A stretch of 64,000 nt of DNA. Origin: Azoarcus sp. (lineage in GTDB: Bacteria > Pseudomonadota > Gammaproteobacteria > Burkholderiales > Rhodocyclaceae). The stretch is taken from contig JAISPJ010000087.1 of assembly GCA_031274995.1 (NCBI GenBank), positions 16,424 through 80,423 of the forward strand. The letters run 5' to 3'. Below, piece after piece: positions 52,265-61,343 of the stretch (position 1 is its first letter; every line of letters begins with the position of its first letter). Under the pieces are notes generated by a model. That model was not told the DNA's origin. It saw only the letters and a list, made by a program, of their open reading frames with translations, and did no database searches. The position numbers and the translations under genes were made by a program.

Positions 52265-53196
52265 GTGAGGGCAGCGCTCCGTGCAACTTGGCCAAGCACT
52301 TCCTCAGCCCGATCTTTCTGCGCCATCGGGAAACCCCGCCGGGCGCGGGAATCCAGATAACTTTGCGCGACGCTGCGCGCCAGGTTGCGGATACGGCCAA
52401 TGTAGGCTGCGCGCTCGGTGACGGAAATCGCGCCGCGCGCGTCGAGCAGGTTGAAGGTGTGCGCGGCTTTCAGCACCTGTTCGTAGGCAGGCAGCGCCAG
52501 TTGCGTGTCCATCAGGTGTCGGGCCTGGCGTTCATGGGCGCTGAAGGCATCGAACAGGAAGGCGGTATCCGAATGCTCGAAGTTGTAGGCCGACTGCTCG
52601 ACTTCGTTTTGGTGGTACACGTCGCCGTAGGTCAGCCCTTCCGTCCAGGTGAGTTCATAGACGTTTTCCACGCCTTGCAGGTACATCGCCAAGCGCTCCA
52701 GTCCGTAGGTGATCTCGCCGGTGATGGGCTTGCAGTCGATGCCGCCGACTTGCTGGAAATACGTGAACTGTGTGACTTCCATGCCGTTCATCCACACTTC
52801 CCAACCTAATCCCCATGCGCCCAGCGTGGGATTTTCCCAGTCGTCCTCGACGAAGCGCACGTCATTTTTCTTCAGATCGAACCCCAGTGCTTCGAGCGAG
52901 GCGAGGTAAAGATCGAGGATATTGAGCGGCGCGGGTTTCAGCACCACCTGGTATTGGTAGTAATGCTGCATCCGGTTGGGATTCTCGCCGTAGCGCCCGT
53001 CCTTCGGGCGGCGCGAAGGCTGCACATAGGCGGCGCGCCAGGGTTCCGGCCCGATAGCGCGCAAGAAGGTGGCGGTATGGCTCGTGCCCGCGCCGACTTC
53101 CATATCGTAAGGTTGCAACAGGGCACAACCCTGCCGGCTCCAGTACTCCTGGAGCGTGAGGATGATTTGCTGAAAACCGGGTTTGCCTGATGCCAT
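52261..53196 (-). CDS. glyQ: Glycyl-tRNA synthetase alpha subunit
   Basis: Catalytic class II subunit, 311 residues. [20 protein letters not shown] begins it, and [20 protein letters not shown] with [20 protein letters not shown] are diagnostic. [20 protein letters not shown] gives the glycine site. It heads the minus-strand glyQ-glyS-gmhB-plsC unit, with its promoter in the AT-rich gap to the right. Confidence 0.97.
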   Translation of the reverse strand: MASGKPGFQQIILTLQEYWSRQGCALLQPYDMEVGAGTSHTATFLRAIGPEPWRAAYVQPSRRPKDGRYGENPNRMQHYYQYQVVLKPAPLNILDLYLASLEALGFDLKKNDVRFVEDDWENPTLGAWGLGWEVWMNGMEVTQFTYFQQVGGIDCKPITGEITYGLERLAMYLQGVENVYELTWTEGLTYGDVYHQNEVEQSAYNFEHSDTAFLFDAFSAHERQARHLMDTQLALPAYEQVLKAAHTFNLLDARGAISVTERAAYIGRIRNLARSVAQSYLDSRARRGFPMAQKDRAEEVLGQVARSAALT

Positions 53197-53596
53197 GATC
53201 GCAACACTGTCGAGTGCGCCGCAGCGCGAAGGGAAAGAATTTTACCGTGTTTACCCGCGCGGCGGATGTGCCTGTCCACGAAGGCAACACAACGACGGCA
53301 TGCTTGCGGCAGGGCATGTCGTCAGCGAAGAAAAACAGAAATATACTAAGGCCATATTAATATGATCCGAAATATGTAATTTGTAAATTTAATCATAAAT
53401 TAAATATAATTTTGCCGGTTTTTTTACACCGCTTCATCCATACTTTAGGTCATTAATAATCCATGTCTTTTTTTACTCGCCTACGTGTTTGCCGATAATT
53501 TTGTACTGACAAATATATATTGGATGAGTCGGTTTTTTTTACATATTTACATTATTTTAATCTTCTTGTTTTATTATAAATCAACAACATACAGTT
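53197..53596. other. AT-rich intergenic region between glyQ and a PEP-CTERM gene
   Basis: About 400 bp with no supported gene. From about 53340 it is strongly AT-rich, unlike the GC-rich flanks, with T-runs near 53420 and 53530. It probably holds the glyQ promoter and upstream sites for an activator or IHF that would serve the sigma-54 promoter at its right edge. I see no defined motif for either. Confidence 0.55.
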
Positions 53597-53613
53597 TAGG
53601 CACGTTATTTGCT
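53597..53613 (+). promoter_or_regulatory. Sigma-54 (-24/-12) promoter
   Basis: TAGGCACGTTATTTGCT contains GG at 53599-53600 and GC at 53611-53612, exactly 10 nt apart, and matches the sigma-54 consensus TGGCACG-N4-TTGC apart from its first base. The predicted start lies near 53624, giving a leader of roughly 58 nt to the PEP-CTERM ATG. Confidence 0.85.
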
Positions 53614-53681
53614 TAAAATTTTTCGAGTTTCTGGCGTAGCATCTCGGCAGAAATACTTCGTAACAACAGGAGAATCAGAGT

Positions 53682-54386
53682 ATGTCCAAACTATTTTCTG
53701 CCTCGCTTCTGGCGCTTGGCATTGCGTTTTCTGTACCGTCAGCGGCACAGTCTTCGTTTTTGCTCGAAACAGTACATGACGCGCATATCTATATCACGGA
53801 CCCGACCAAGCCGATTGATATTGCATTTGGCGTATGGATACTCGGCAACGCCAATACAAAGGATTCAACGCGCCTCTACATGGCCACGCTTGACGTTAAC
53901 GGAAACATTGTTGATGACTGGAGCCAGATCGGTGGCTCTTTTACGGATGGCGCTCACCCTAACGACCCCAACTGGCGGCCTGAGAGGCCGCAGTACAACT
54001 CCCATCTGTCTGCCGGTGACAACGAGTTCAGGGTTCTCTACACCCCCGGCGAGGGCGCTTATGAGATCGTCTTCAAGCTGTGGAACCAGACTATAGACAA
54101 GTATGTCTACTACTACGGCTCCGGCAACAACCAGTACGTTCATTTCGACAATGTTTATGAGGGATCTGATTTTGCCTACACCTATTATGCGCAAGCCATC
54201 TTCAATGACGGAACAAATTCCTGGGCAGCGGCGGGTACCGGCAGTAACCACCTCACGCTTATGCTGAGAAACGTTTCGATGTTTCCTCCGTCATCGTCAC
54301 CGGTTCCCGAGCCTGAAACCTACGCCATGCTGCTGGCCGGGCTTGGCATGATCGGCGCTGTGGCGCGGCGGCGGTCGCGGCGCTGA
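53682..54386 (+). CDS. PEP-CTERM sorting domain protein
   Basis: Secreted protein of 234 residues with unknown function. A signal peptide covers about residues 1-22 (LFSASLLALGIAFSVPSAAQ). The mature part is rich in Tyr, Asn and Asp, with no recognised domain. The C-terminal sorting signal is PVPEPETYAMLLAGLGMIGA followed by VARRRSRR, the exosortase (EpsH/XrtA-like) recognition pattern. SD AGGAG precedes ATG. Expression fits the sigma-54 promoter upstream; in related bacteria the PrsK/PrsR pair controls PEP-CTERM genes, which is inference here. A terminator follows. Confidence 0.92.
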   Translation: MSKLFSASLLALGIAFSVPSAAQSSFLLETVHDAHIYITDPTKPIDIAFGVWILGNANTKDSTRLYMATLDVNGNIVDDWSQIGGSFTDGAHPNDPNWRPERPQYNSHLSAGDNEFRVLYTPGEGAYEIVFKLWNQTIDKYVYYYGSGNNQYVHFDNVYEGSDFAYTYYAQAIFNDGTNSWAAAGTGSNHLTLMLRNVSMFPPSSSPVPEPETYAMLLAGLGMIGAVARRRSRR

Positions 54387-54405
54387 CAAAAGCAGGGTTC
54401 CTGTG

Positions 54406-54434
54406 CAAAAAGGGGCGAAAGCCCCTTTTTTTTG
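54406..54434 (+). terminator. Rho-independent terminator after the PEP-CTERM gene
   Basis: AAAGGGGC, loop GAAA, GCCCCTTT followed by TTTTT, 20 bp after the stop. The A-run before the stem means it may also end spoT transcripts from the right. Confidence 0.9.
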
Positions 54435-54446
54435 TGCCTGTTCCGC

Positions 54447-56762
54447 TCAGGCGCCAGATCGTAGCCGCGCGATGCGGACGACGCCGGAAACCTGCCGCAC
54501 GCGCCGCATGACTTGGGCGAGGTGCTGGCGGTCACGGACTTGCAGGGTCATGCGCAGAATGGTGATGGAAGACGCTTCGGCCTGATGATCCATGACGGCG
54601 CTCTGGATGTTGCAGTCGCAGGAGGAAATGGCGTTGGCGATGCGCACAAGCATGTTGTGGCCGCAATGGCAGAGAATGCGGATCGTCACATCGAACAAGC
54701 GGGTCTCGTCCGGCTCCCAGTCGGCGTCAACCCAGCGCCCGAGATGCCCGCGCATGCGGACGACGACGGGACAATCCTGAAGGTGGACTTCAAGCCCGTG
54801 CCCTCGGCGGATAAGCCCCACCACGGGATCGCCCGGAATCGGCTGGCAACATCGGGCCAGGAGCATGGATCCGCCTTCGCCGCCGTGTATTTTGAGTCTT
54901 GGCATACTGGCATTTTCACCCTTGCCTTCTTCCTTGTCGGCGGGTCCGTCGACCCGTTTCTGGGCGAGCAGCAACCGTCGCGCCACGGCCACCGGCATTC
55001 GGTTGCCAAGGCCGATGTCGGCGTAGATGTCGCGGGTGCTGGCTACGCCCCGGTCGCGCAGGAAACGCTCCCAGGCTGCCGGGGCGATCTCGTCGACGGT
55101 AAAGCCGTGGGGGCGCAAGGCGAGGTTGAGCAGGCGTTCGCCCAGACTGATGGCCTCGTCCTGCTGCTTGTTTTTGAGAAAGTGCCGGATTCTTGCCCTG
55201 GCGCGCCCGGTGCGCACGTAGTTGAGCCAGGCCGGGTTGGGGCTGGGGTAGGCCGAGGTGATGATTTCCACCTGGTCGCCGCTTTGCAATTCGGTGTTGA
55301 GCGGTTTGTGGTCGGAATTGACGCGGCAGCCGACGCATCGATGTCCGACGTCGGTGTGCACGGCGTAGGCAAAATCAACCGGAGTGGAACCGGCCGGCAG
55401 GCTGAAAATGCGGCCTTTGGGTGAAATCACAAAGATCTCGCCAGGGAAGAGATTGACTTTGACCTGTTCGAGAAATTCGCTTGCCCCGCCTGAGTTCATC
55501 TGCAAGTCGAGCAGGGATTGCAGCCAGGCATGGGTTTGTTGCTGCAATTCGTTGATACTCTTGTCGTCGTCCTTGTAGAGCCAGTGCGCGGCAACGCCTG
55601 ATTCGGCAATGCGGTGCATTTCTCGAGTACGGATTTGCAGTTCGGCAAGCACTCCGCCCGGCCCGATCAGGGTCGTATGCAGGCTGCGGTAGCCGTTCTC
55701 GCGCGGCATGGCGATGTAATCCTTGAAACGTCCGGGGTACGGCTGGTAGATCGAGTGCAACGCGCCAAGACCCAGGTAACAGGATGCCACATCGGGGACG
55801 ATGAGGCGGAAACCGTGAATGTCATAGACATGGGAAAAAGCCCGGCGTTTTTCGCCTGTCGGATGGAGATGACCGAGGTGCGCCTCGACGATCCTTTCTT
55901 TCATCTTGCTGTAGATGCTGTAGAGGCGTTTTTCACGCCCCTGTACTTCCGCCTCGACGCTCCATTGCGGCAAGCGTTCCTCGATGCCGGCCTGGAGTTG
56001 GGCGAGCAGGCGGCGGCGGTGGTTGCGCTCGGCAGTGACGGCACGGGTGAGCACACGATGCCGCCAGGGGTATTTATTGACGAAAGACAAATCCTCCAAT
56101 TCCTGAAAGAGGGCATCCAACCCGATGCGGCGGGCAATTGGCGCGTAAATCTCCAGCGTTTCACCGGCGATGCGGCGGCGCTTGTCAGGGCGCATGACAA
56201 ACAGGGTACGCATGTTGTGCAGGCGGTCTGCGAGCTTGATGAGGATTACCCGCAAATCACTGCTCATGGCAAGCAGCATCTTGTAGAAATTGGCCGCCCG
56301 CGCCTCTTCATGGGAAGGGAACTTGAACTTGTCCAGCTTGGAGAGGCTGTCGACGAGATCGGCGGTGGGCAAACCAAACCGTTCGGCGATCTCGGCCTTG
56401 GAAATGAATGAGTCCTCGACGACATCGTGCAGCAGCGCCGCGCACAGGGCCTGGGCGTCGAGATGCCAGTCGGCGACAATGGAGGCCACCGCGAGGGGAT
56501 GGACGATGTAGAGTTCGCCGCTCTTGCGCGTTTGCCCGCTGTGGGCTTCGGCGGCGAAGCGGTAGGCGGCTTCGATGCGTGAAACGTCTTCGTCCCTGAG
56601 GTAGGTTACAATCTTTTCCTTCAGGAGCGAGAAAAGCGGTCCAGCGGGATCAAGCGCCGGGTCGTGATCGGGCGGGCTTCGTTCGGGGCAGGCAACATCT
56701 GCCCCGGCATCGTCGGCGACGATGCCGGTAGCTTGCGGGATGTGTGCATGGTCAGATTCCAC
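54447..56762 (-). CDS. spoT: Bifunctional (p)ppGpp synthetase/hydrolase
   Basis: Makes and degrades the stringent alarmone. I chose the GTG at 56762 with SD GGGAGGT, giving 771 residues; the frame runs further upstream but only inside rpoZ. Hydrolase HD domain: HPLAVASIVADWHLDAQALC and ALLHDVVEDS. Synthetase: VYDIHGFRLIVPD and YIAMPRENGYRSLHTTLIGP. Then TGS (VISPKGRIFSLPAGSTPVDF), a helical region, a conserved zinc-finger-like LARCCQPIPGDPVVG, and a C-terminal ACT domain. The intact HD box suggests both activities. Confidence 0.95.
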   Translation of the reverse strand: MESDHAHIPQATGIVADDAGADVACPERSPPDHDPALDPAGPLFSLLKEKIVTYLRDEDVSRIEAAYRFAAEAHSGQTRKSGELYIVHPLAVASIVADWHLDAQALCAALLHDVVEDSFISKAEIAERFGLPTADLVDSLSKLDKFKFPSHEEARAANFYKMLLAMSSDLRVILIKLADRLHNMRTLFVMRPDKRRRIAGETLEIYAPIARRIGLDALFQELEDLSFVNKYPWRHRVLTRAVTAERNHRRRLLAQLQAGIEERLPQWSVEAEVQGREKRLYSIYSKMKERIVEAHLGHLHPTGEKRRAFSHVYDIHGFRLIVPDVASCYLGLGALHSIYQPYPGRFKDYIAMPRENGYRSLHTTLIGPGGVLAELQIRTREMHRIAESGVAAHWLYKDDDKSINELQQQTHAWLQSLLDLQMNSGGASEFLEQVKVNLFPGEIFVISPKGRIFSLPAGSTPVDFAYAVHTDVGHRCVGCRVNSDHKPLNTELQSGDQVEIITSAYPSPNPAWLNYVRTGRARARIRHFLKNKQQDEAISLGERLLNLALRPHGFTVDEIAPAAWERFLRDRGVASTRDIYADIGLGNRMPVAVARRLLLAQKRVDGPADKEEGKGENASMPRLKIHGGEGGSMLLARCCQPIPGDPVVGLIRRGHGLEVHLQDCPVVVRMRGHLGRWVDADWEPDETRLFDVTIRILCHCGHNMLVRIANAISSCDCNIQSAVMDHQAEASSITILRMTLQVRDRQHLAQVMRRVRQVSGVVRIARLRSGA

Positions 56763-56781
56763 GACACCTCCCGGCGAGTTC

Positions 56782-56997
56782 CTAAGCCTGTCCGCGGTTG
56801 AGCATTTCCAGACCGACCTTGCCCATTTCAACCTCCTTGAGCGCGATAACCGTGGGTTTATCGTTGCCGTTGGGATCGATCTCGATCTGCGGTGTGCCGC
56901 CGATTGTCAACTGACGGGCGCGATAAGTTGCCGCCAGGGTCAACATGAAACGGTTTGGGATTTTTTTCAGGCAAGCTTCGACGGTGACTCGGGCCAT
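56782..56997 (-). CDS. rpoZ: RNA polymerase omega subunit
   Basis: A 71-residue subunit that helps RNA polymerase assembly and forms part of the ppGpp site. [20 protein letters not shown] and [14 protein letters not shown] are characteristic; the C-terminus [16 protein letters not shown] is conserved. It sits in gmk-rpoZ-spoT, 2 bp after gmk. Confidence 0.96.
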   Translation of the reverse strand: MARVTVEACLKKIPNRFMLTLAATYRARQLTIGGTPQIEIDPNGNDKPTVIALKEVEMGKVGLEMLNRGQA

Positions 56998-56999
56998 TT

Positions 57000-57617
57000 T
57001 CAGTAATCCTGTGCAAGAAAAGAAAAATACTGCGGGTAACGCTTGTGCTGGTTGGTGTAACGCAAGCGTGCCACCTGCACGATTGCCGCCAGTTCGGCAA
57101 TGGCGACCGGTAAACGGTCATTGATTATAACGTAGGCAAATTCTCGCACATGGCGCATTTCACCCAGAGCGGCCCGCAGACGCAGTGCAATGGTTTCCTC
57201 GCTGTCGGTTCCCCGGTTACGCAGGCGATTTTCAAGCTCATCCAATGACGGCGGCAGCACGAAAACGCTCACCGAGCCGGGAAACGCCTGGCGTACCTGG
57301 TGTGCGCCCTGCCAGTCGATTTCCAGTATGACATCGCACCCTTCGTCAATTTGTTCAGTCAGCCAGACACGAGAAGTGCCGTAATAATTGCCATGCACTT
57401 TGGCCCATTCGACGAATTGACCGGAATTGCGCATTTCGAGGAAACGCCCGGTTTCGACAAAATGGTATTCACGCCCGTTCTCCTCTCCTTCGCGCGGGAC
57501 ACGGGTGGTGTAGGAAACCGACAGGCGCAGATTGGGGTCGCGCCGCAACAGTTCTCGAACCAGTGTGGTCTTTCCCGCCCCGGAGGGCGCGGTAACGGTA
57601 ATAAGCGTTCCTGGCAT
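57000..57617 (-). CDS. gmk: Guanylate kinase
   Basis: Phosphorylates GMP to GDP. The ATG at 57617 ([20 protein letters not shown]) gives 205 residues. P-loop [13 protein letters not shown]-binding [20 protein letters not shown] and [15 protein letters not shown] are intact. The longer upstream frame overlaps the glycosyltransferase end and lacks similarity. First gene of the gmk-rpoZ-spoT unit. Confidence 0.96.
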   Translation of the reverse strand: MPGTLITVTAPSGAGKTTLVRELLRRDPNLRLSVSYTTRVPREGEENGREYHFVETGRFLEMRNSGQFVEWAKVHGNYYGTSRVWLTEQIDEGCDVILEIDWQGAHQVRQAFPGSVSVFVLPPSLDELENRLRNRGTDSEETIALRLRAALGEMRHVREFAYVIINDRLPVAIAELAAIVQVARLRYTNQHKRYPQYFSFLAQDY

Positions 57618-57657
57618 GATGCTTTGCGTAGGTAGTGAATCTTGTTTCGTTGAACAT

Positions 57658-60600
57658 TCAGGTTTGCAAGGCATCCGTTTTATCCGTGTTGTCACAATAT
57701 TGCAACAACCGTGATGCCGTGGCAGCCATGATGACGCCTGCGCCCGCTTCGGGGGGGGCAAGCGGCAGTTCGACATGCTTGATGCCGGCTACCGTTCCAT
57801 TGAGGCCGGTCAGGCCTGCCTCTTCCACAGGCAAGAGCAGTACATCGGCTCCAGCAAAGACTTCCGCGTCCAGTTGCATGTCGAGCACGAAAAGATCACC
57901 TGCTTTGCGCAGCAATTTCAGGGCAAATGTGTCGTCGGAACGCAGGTTGTCCAGCCGACCGCACCAGACGAAGCAGGCCCGGGTGCTGCTGCGCGTAACG
58001 GTGCCGGCCAGTGCGATGAAATTTTGCAGCGCCCGTTGCGATTGGTCTGGCCCGCCTCCGACGATGATGAGGGAAGCGTCCGGTACTCCGATGACCTCGC
58101 AGAGCCAGTACCGGGCCGAAGCGCGGGAGCGCAGCAGGAGCGGCACCAGGCGTTCCGGTCGTGGCGTCTTGCGCCGTTCCATGCGCGTGCTGCGCACTAC
58201 CTGCGGTTTTTCCGGCGGCGGCGAAAACTTGTCATGCAGGCGTTCCCAGAGGCGCTCGAAATAACGCACTATCGCGCCTGCCTTCCATGATGGCGAACGC
58301 AACAGGGCTGCGTGCTGTGCCGCCAGCACCCCCACCATGGCTTCCAGGCGGCGCTGGTTGAGCGCACGGGAACGGGCTTCTTCATTGCGCGCTTGCAGGA
58401 GGTCTTTCAGTTGCAGGATTTCTTCCTGCCCCCGCAGGCGTTTGCCAAGGATGGCGAGCAGTGTTTCTGTCTCCTTGCCGCCCAAGGCTTCAATTTCGAT
58501 CTTTGCCTCGCTCAGTTCCGGTAACAGTTGCCGGTAGTCGGCCACCATCTCGTAGGCTGTGCGCACCGGGCTGAAACGCAAAATGTCGGCTACGGCGGCA
58601 AGCCGCTCGCGCGCCTGATCGAGCGAGCGCAAAATGTCCAGCACGGCATCGGTCTCGGGTTCAACCAGAAAACCATCATTCCAGGCATCGAAGCGCTCCC
58701 CTGAGCAAGCGCCGGTGCGGACAGCCACCACCGGAACCGCAAGCGAGCGCATCTCGGCCAGCGCGTAGCAGGAGTTTTCCGGTTGCGATAGCAGCAGGGC
58801 GCAGTCAGGACGCCACTCGGCTATTTTCTCGGGCCAGTTGCGGGAATCGCACTCGCGCACGACCTCCACTCCCGCGCGATCTTCGAAAGGTTGGCCAAAA
58901 TCGCCGCAATCCAGCAGCAACACATTGGCAAAGGCACGCAATTCGTCGCAAATCTTTTGCCACAGCCCCAAACCCGTATGCGACAGCAAACGTCCGGGAA
59001 CCAAGACACGCAAACGGGCGCGGGTCGCATGCGTCTGTCCTGCGCTTGTGGCCCCGTTGTTGAAATTCTGCTCCGACATCGCCGGGCCGCGCGTAAAAGT
59101 CGCGCCCAAACCGTAAGGAATGTGCGTCCACGGCTGTTCGTCCAATCCAGGGAAAAGCGCCACCCAGCGTGCGTGCAACTCTTCGTTAGGAACCACGACC
59201 CGTACATTGTCTGTCGCCAGGCATTCCGTAAAGGTTGTCCGCAGGGCTTGCCAGTCGCTGACATTGGTCAGATGCCAAAAAGCGTTGTGCGGGTTCTCGC
59301 GCAGGCAGCGCGACAGCGCATGGTCATCGCAGCGTTCGCAGGGCCTGCCGAAAAAGCCGGATAACGCCGGGCAGAACGGAAAAAGATCGTGCGCAATCAA
59401 GACCGTCGGCAGGCCGAGCCGCAACAGGCCGACCGAGAAACCCATCAAGGACGAGACCAGCAGGGCGCGCACATCGAATGCGGCGCAAATCCATTTCACG
59501 ATTCCGGCAACCTCGGCATGTTCGAGGGCGACACTCTGAATCGGTTCGGCCAACGTCCAGACCATCAATGGCAATGGCCCCTGGCACGGGTCGAACAATG
59601 CCAGTTCGACTGTGGCGGCGTTGCGCGAACTGCGCCCCCGCAGCACCAGGTTGCGGCAATCGAGGTCTGCCGCGCAATAATCTCCGACCCAGCGCCCGGA
59701 ACAGGTCTTGTCGTGCGTCACGTGCAATACCGTCGGCAATGGCGGATCGAGCGGCATGTCGGCCGGTGAAGCCGCGCGTGCGGCCCGCTTCCTGGCTTGC
59801 TCGTCCATGACCGAGGCAAACTCGGAGCCGCCAAGCGCGGCCCGGGCGCGGTCGATCCGCGCCCGGAGCTTTGCCGGCGGGTCGGTATGGATGAAATCCC
59901 GTACCTTTGCGCCGTAATCGGGATACAGTGCCGCCAGCTTGTATTCGGCATCCTCGATTGCTTCCAGCCTGGCGGGGCCGGGAACCGCGCTGGCGGCGCG
60001 ATACACGAATACGTTGGCAGCCAGCGCGTTGCGCCAGCCTACCGCGACTGCCCGCCGGGAAAAGTCCTTTGCTTCCCTGCTGCCGTGCCCAAAACGCTCG
60101 ACATCAAAAAAGCCGACCATGTCCAGGCACGCGCGGCGAATCAACATGCAGAATTTTTCCGCTGCGGGCAGTTCCACCCATTGTCCGGCATTGGCACGGG
60201 CCACCAGCGCATCCAGCGCAGCCAGCCCCCGTGTGCCGGGCAGGCCGCCTTCCCAGTCCGCGAAGGGATAGGCACAGAATATGGCGTTATTGGAAAAAGG
60301 CGTTACCGTGCCGATATCGCCCCGCGACTCCGCACAAGCCAACAAGCGGTCCAGCCAGTCGTTTGCGACTTCGACGCTGCCCTCCAGCAACACTACGTCT
60401 CGTTCCGGGTGCAGGGCCAGTGCGCCATTGACCGAGGCCACGAAGCCCCTGTCCTTATCGTTGCGCAACAACATGATGTGGCCTGCCCTGGCTTCACCAT
60501 CAAGCCAATCAGCCAGTTCCGGGTCAGGCAGGGCATCGTCGATGACGACGATTTCACGTACCGCGCGGCATGTGGCCGCATAGAGCGAGTCAAGGCATCG

Positions 60601-60684
60601 CTGTGCGGCTTCCTGCCCTTCGCGCATGAGCACCACCACATCCACGACGGACGCGCTTGCTCCCGTTTCGCTCAATAACGACAT
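57658..60684 (-). CDS. Large multi-part glycosyltransferase
   Basis: A 1008-residue protein from the ATG at 60684 (MSLLSETGASASVVDVVVLM), which has GGAGAGAG at a good distance; an ATG at 60702 and a TTG at 60708 are alternatives. Residues about 15-230 look like a GT2 (GT-A) domain: VDVVVLMREGQEAAQRCLDS, VVIDDALPD, RNDKDRGFVASVNGA. About 300-720 look like a GT4/GT1-type region ending with VLVPGRLLSHTGLGLWQKI and AEMRSLAVPVVAV. A coiled coil follows (about 730-800), then a further GT-B-like C-terminal segment with LIIVGGGPDQSQ and VFAGADVLLLPVEEAGLTG. The donor and product are unknown. It lies between two PEP-CTERM genes, and rhamnose nucleotide synthesis is encoded 10 kb away, so a surface-glycan role is plausible but inferred. 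Confidence 0.8.
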   Translation of the reverse strand: MSLLSETGASASVVDVVVLMREGQEAAQRCLDSLYAATCRAVREIVVIDDALPDPELADWLDGEARAGHIMLLRNDKDRGFVASVNGALALHPERDVVLLEGSVEVANDWLDRLLACAESRGDIGTVTPFSNNAIFCAYPFADWEGGLPGTRGLAALDALVARANAGQWVELPAAEKFCMLIRRACLDMVGFFDVERFGHGSREAKDFSRRAVAVGWRNALAANVFVYRAASAVPGPARLEAIEDAEYKLAALYPDYGAKVRDFIHTDPPAKLRARIDRARAALGGSEFASVMDEQARKRAARAASPADMPLDPPLPTVLHVTHDKTCSGRWVGDYCAADLDCRNLVLRGRSSRNAATVELALFDPCQGPLPLMVWTLAEPIQSVALEHAEVAGIVKWICAAFDVRALLVSSLMGFSVGLLRLGLPTVLIAHDLFPFCPALSGFFGRPCERCDDHALSRCLRENPHNAFWHLTNVSDWQALRTTFTECLATDNVRVVVPNEELHARWVALFPGLDEQPWTHIPYGLGATFTRGPAMSEQNFNNGATSAGQTHATRARLRVLVPGRLLSHTGLGLWQKICDELRAFANVLLLDCGDFGQPFEDRAGVEVVRECDSRNWPEKIAEWRPDCALLLSQPENSCYALAEMRSLAVPVVAVRTGACSGERFDAWNDGFLVEPETDAVLDILRSLDQARERLAAVADILRFSPVRTAYEMVADYRQLLPELSEAKIEIEALGGKETETLLAILGKRLRGQEEILQLKDLLQARNEEARSRALNQRRLEAMVGVLAAQHAALLRSPSWKAGAIVRYFERLWERLHDKFSPPPEKPQVVRSTRMERRKTPRPERLVPLLLRSRASARYWLCEVIGVPDASLIIVGGGPDQSQRALQNFIALAGTVTRSSTRACFVWCGRLDNLRSDDTFALKLLRKAGDLFVLDMQLDAEVFAGADVLLLPVEEAGLTGLNGTVAGIKHVELPLAPPEAGAGVIMAATASRLLQYCDNTDKTDALQT

Positions 60685-60746
60685 ACCGGGGACTCTCTCC
60701 ATGAACAACCTGCGGATACCGTATTCCCGGATTTTATTGCGCAGTG

Positions 60747-60764
60747 CGACAAATCAAGTGCCAC
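60747..60764 (-). promoter_or_regulatory. Weak sigma-54-like site ahead of the glycosyltransferase
   Basis: On the minus strand TGGCACTTGATTTGTC matches TGGCAC-N5-TTG but has GT in place of GC at -12 (GG at 60762-60761, G at 60750). It would start about 54 nt ahead of the ATG at 60684. The -12 change makes it doubtful. Confidence 0.3.
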
Positions 60765-60961
60765 AATGTTCTCATTCCAGTATTCCGACGGCCAAAGAGG
60801 GGGAAACGTTCCAGGTTTGCCTTGAGGAAGGTGTTGCCTGCCGGAGGGGGCAATGATCTTCGAACGCACTGTTGAACAGGCAAAGCGGCAAACGCAAATG
60901 TGAGTGAGGTGGATTTGGCCGCTTTCGCGGGGATGGCGCATTCTTGGACATTTTTCCCGTC

Positions 60962-60981
60962 ATTCCCGCGAAGGCGGGAAT
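60962..60981. repeat. dRS3-like 20-bp palindrome
   Basis: ATTCCCGCGAAGGCGGGAAT has the form ATTCCC-N8-GGGAAT known as dRS3 in Neisseria and similar in many proteobacteria, within CGTCATTCCCGCG and GGGAATCCAG flanks. It precedes cassette C copy 1 by 16 bp. Confidence 0.75.
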
Positions 60982-61154
60982 CCAGAAGCAAGCTTGGTGA
61001 GTTGGCCATTATGGGTGTATTGACATGCCTTTGCGTTTTTTGTAGGGTAGCCGTCATATCATGAACGGATAAAGCAGAGCACGGACAAAATGGACGCGGC
61101 GATGGAAGTTGCTTCCGCTCGGCAAGGGATCGCACGGACCGTCGCCCGCCGGTC

Positions 61155-61219
<65 letters not shown>

Positions 61220-61267
61220 AGCAACCTGTTGACTTCCCTGCGCTTTGCGTCAGGGGCTTTTCTGAAC

Positions 61268-61297
61268 AACCCCGTCCCCCGGAAGAGGGACGGGGTT
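61268..61297 (+). promoter_or_regulatory. Leader hairpin, possible attenuator
   Basis: AACCCCGTCC pairs with GGACGGGGTT around a 10-nt loop (10 bp). It lies between the promoter and the PEP-CTERM start, 46 bp ahead of the ATG, followed by GTTTGCGTTTG, a weak U-tract. It may be an attenuator, an mRNA-stabilising stem, or part of the cassette only. Confidence 0.55.
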
Positions 61298-61343
61298 GTT
61301 TGCGTTTGATCCGTCAATCAACCAATAAGCCTGGGAGAAAATC

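Noticed and set aside
61020..61049. Sigma-70 promoter in cassette C (TTGACA, 17 nt, TAGGGT)
   Set aside because: The -35 is perfect but the -10 matches at only three positions. Kept as a possible activator or alternative site, not called.
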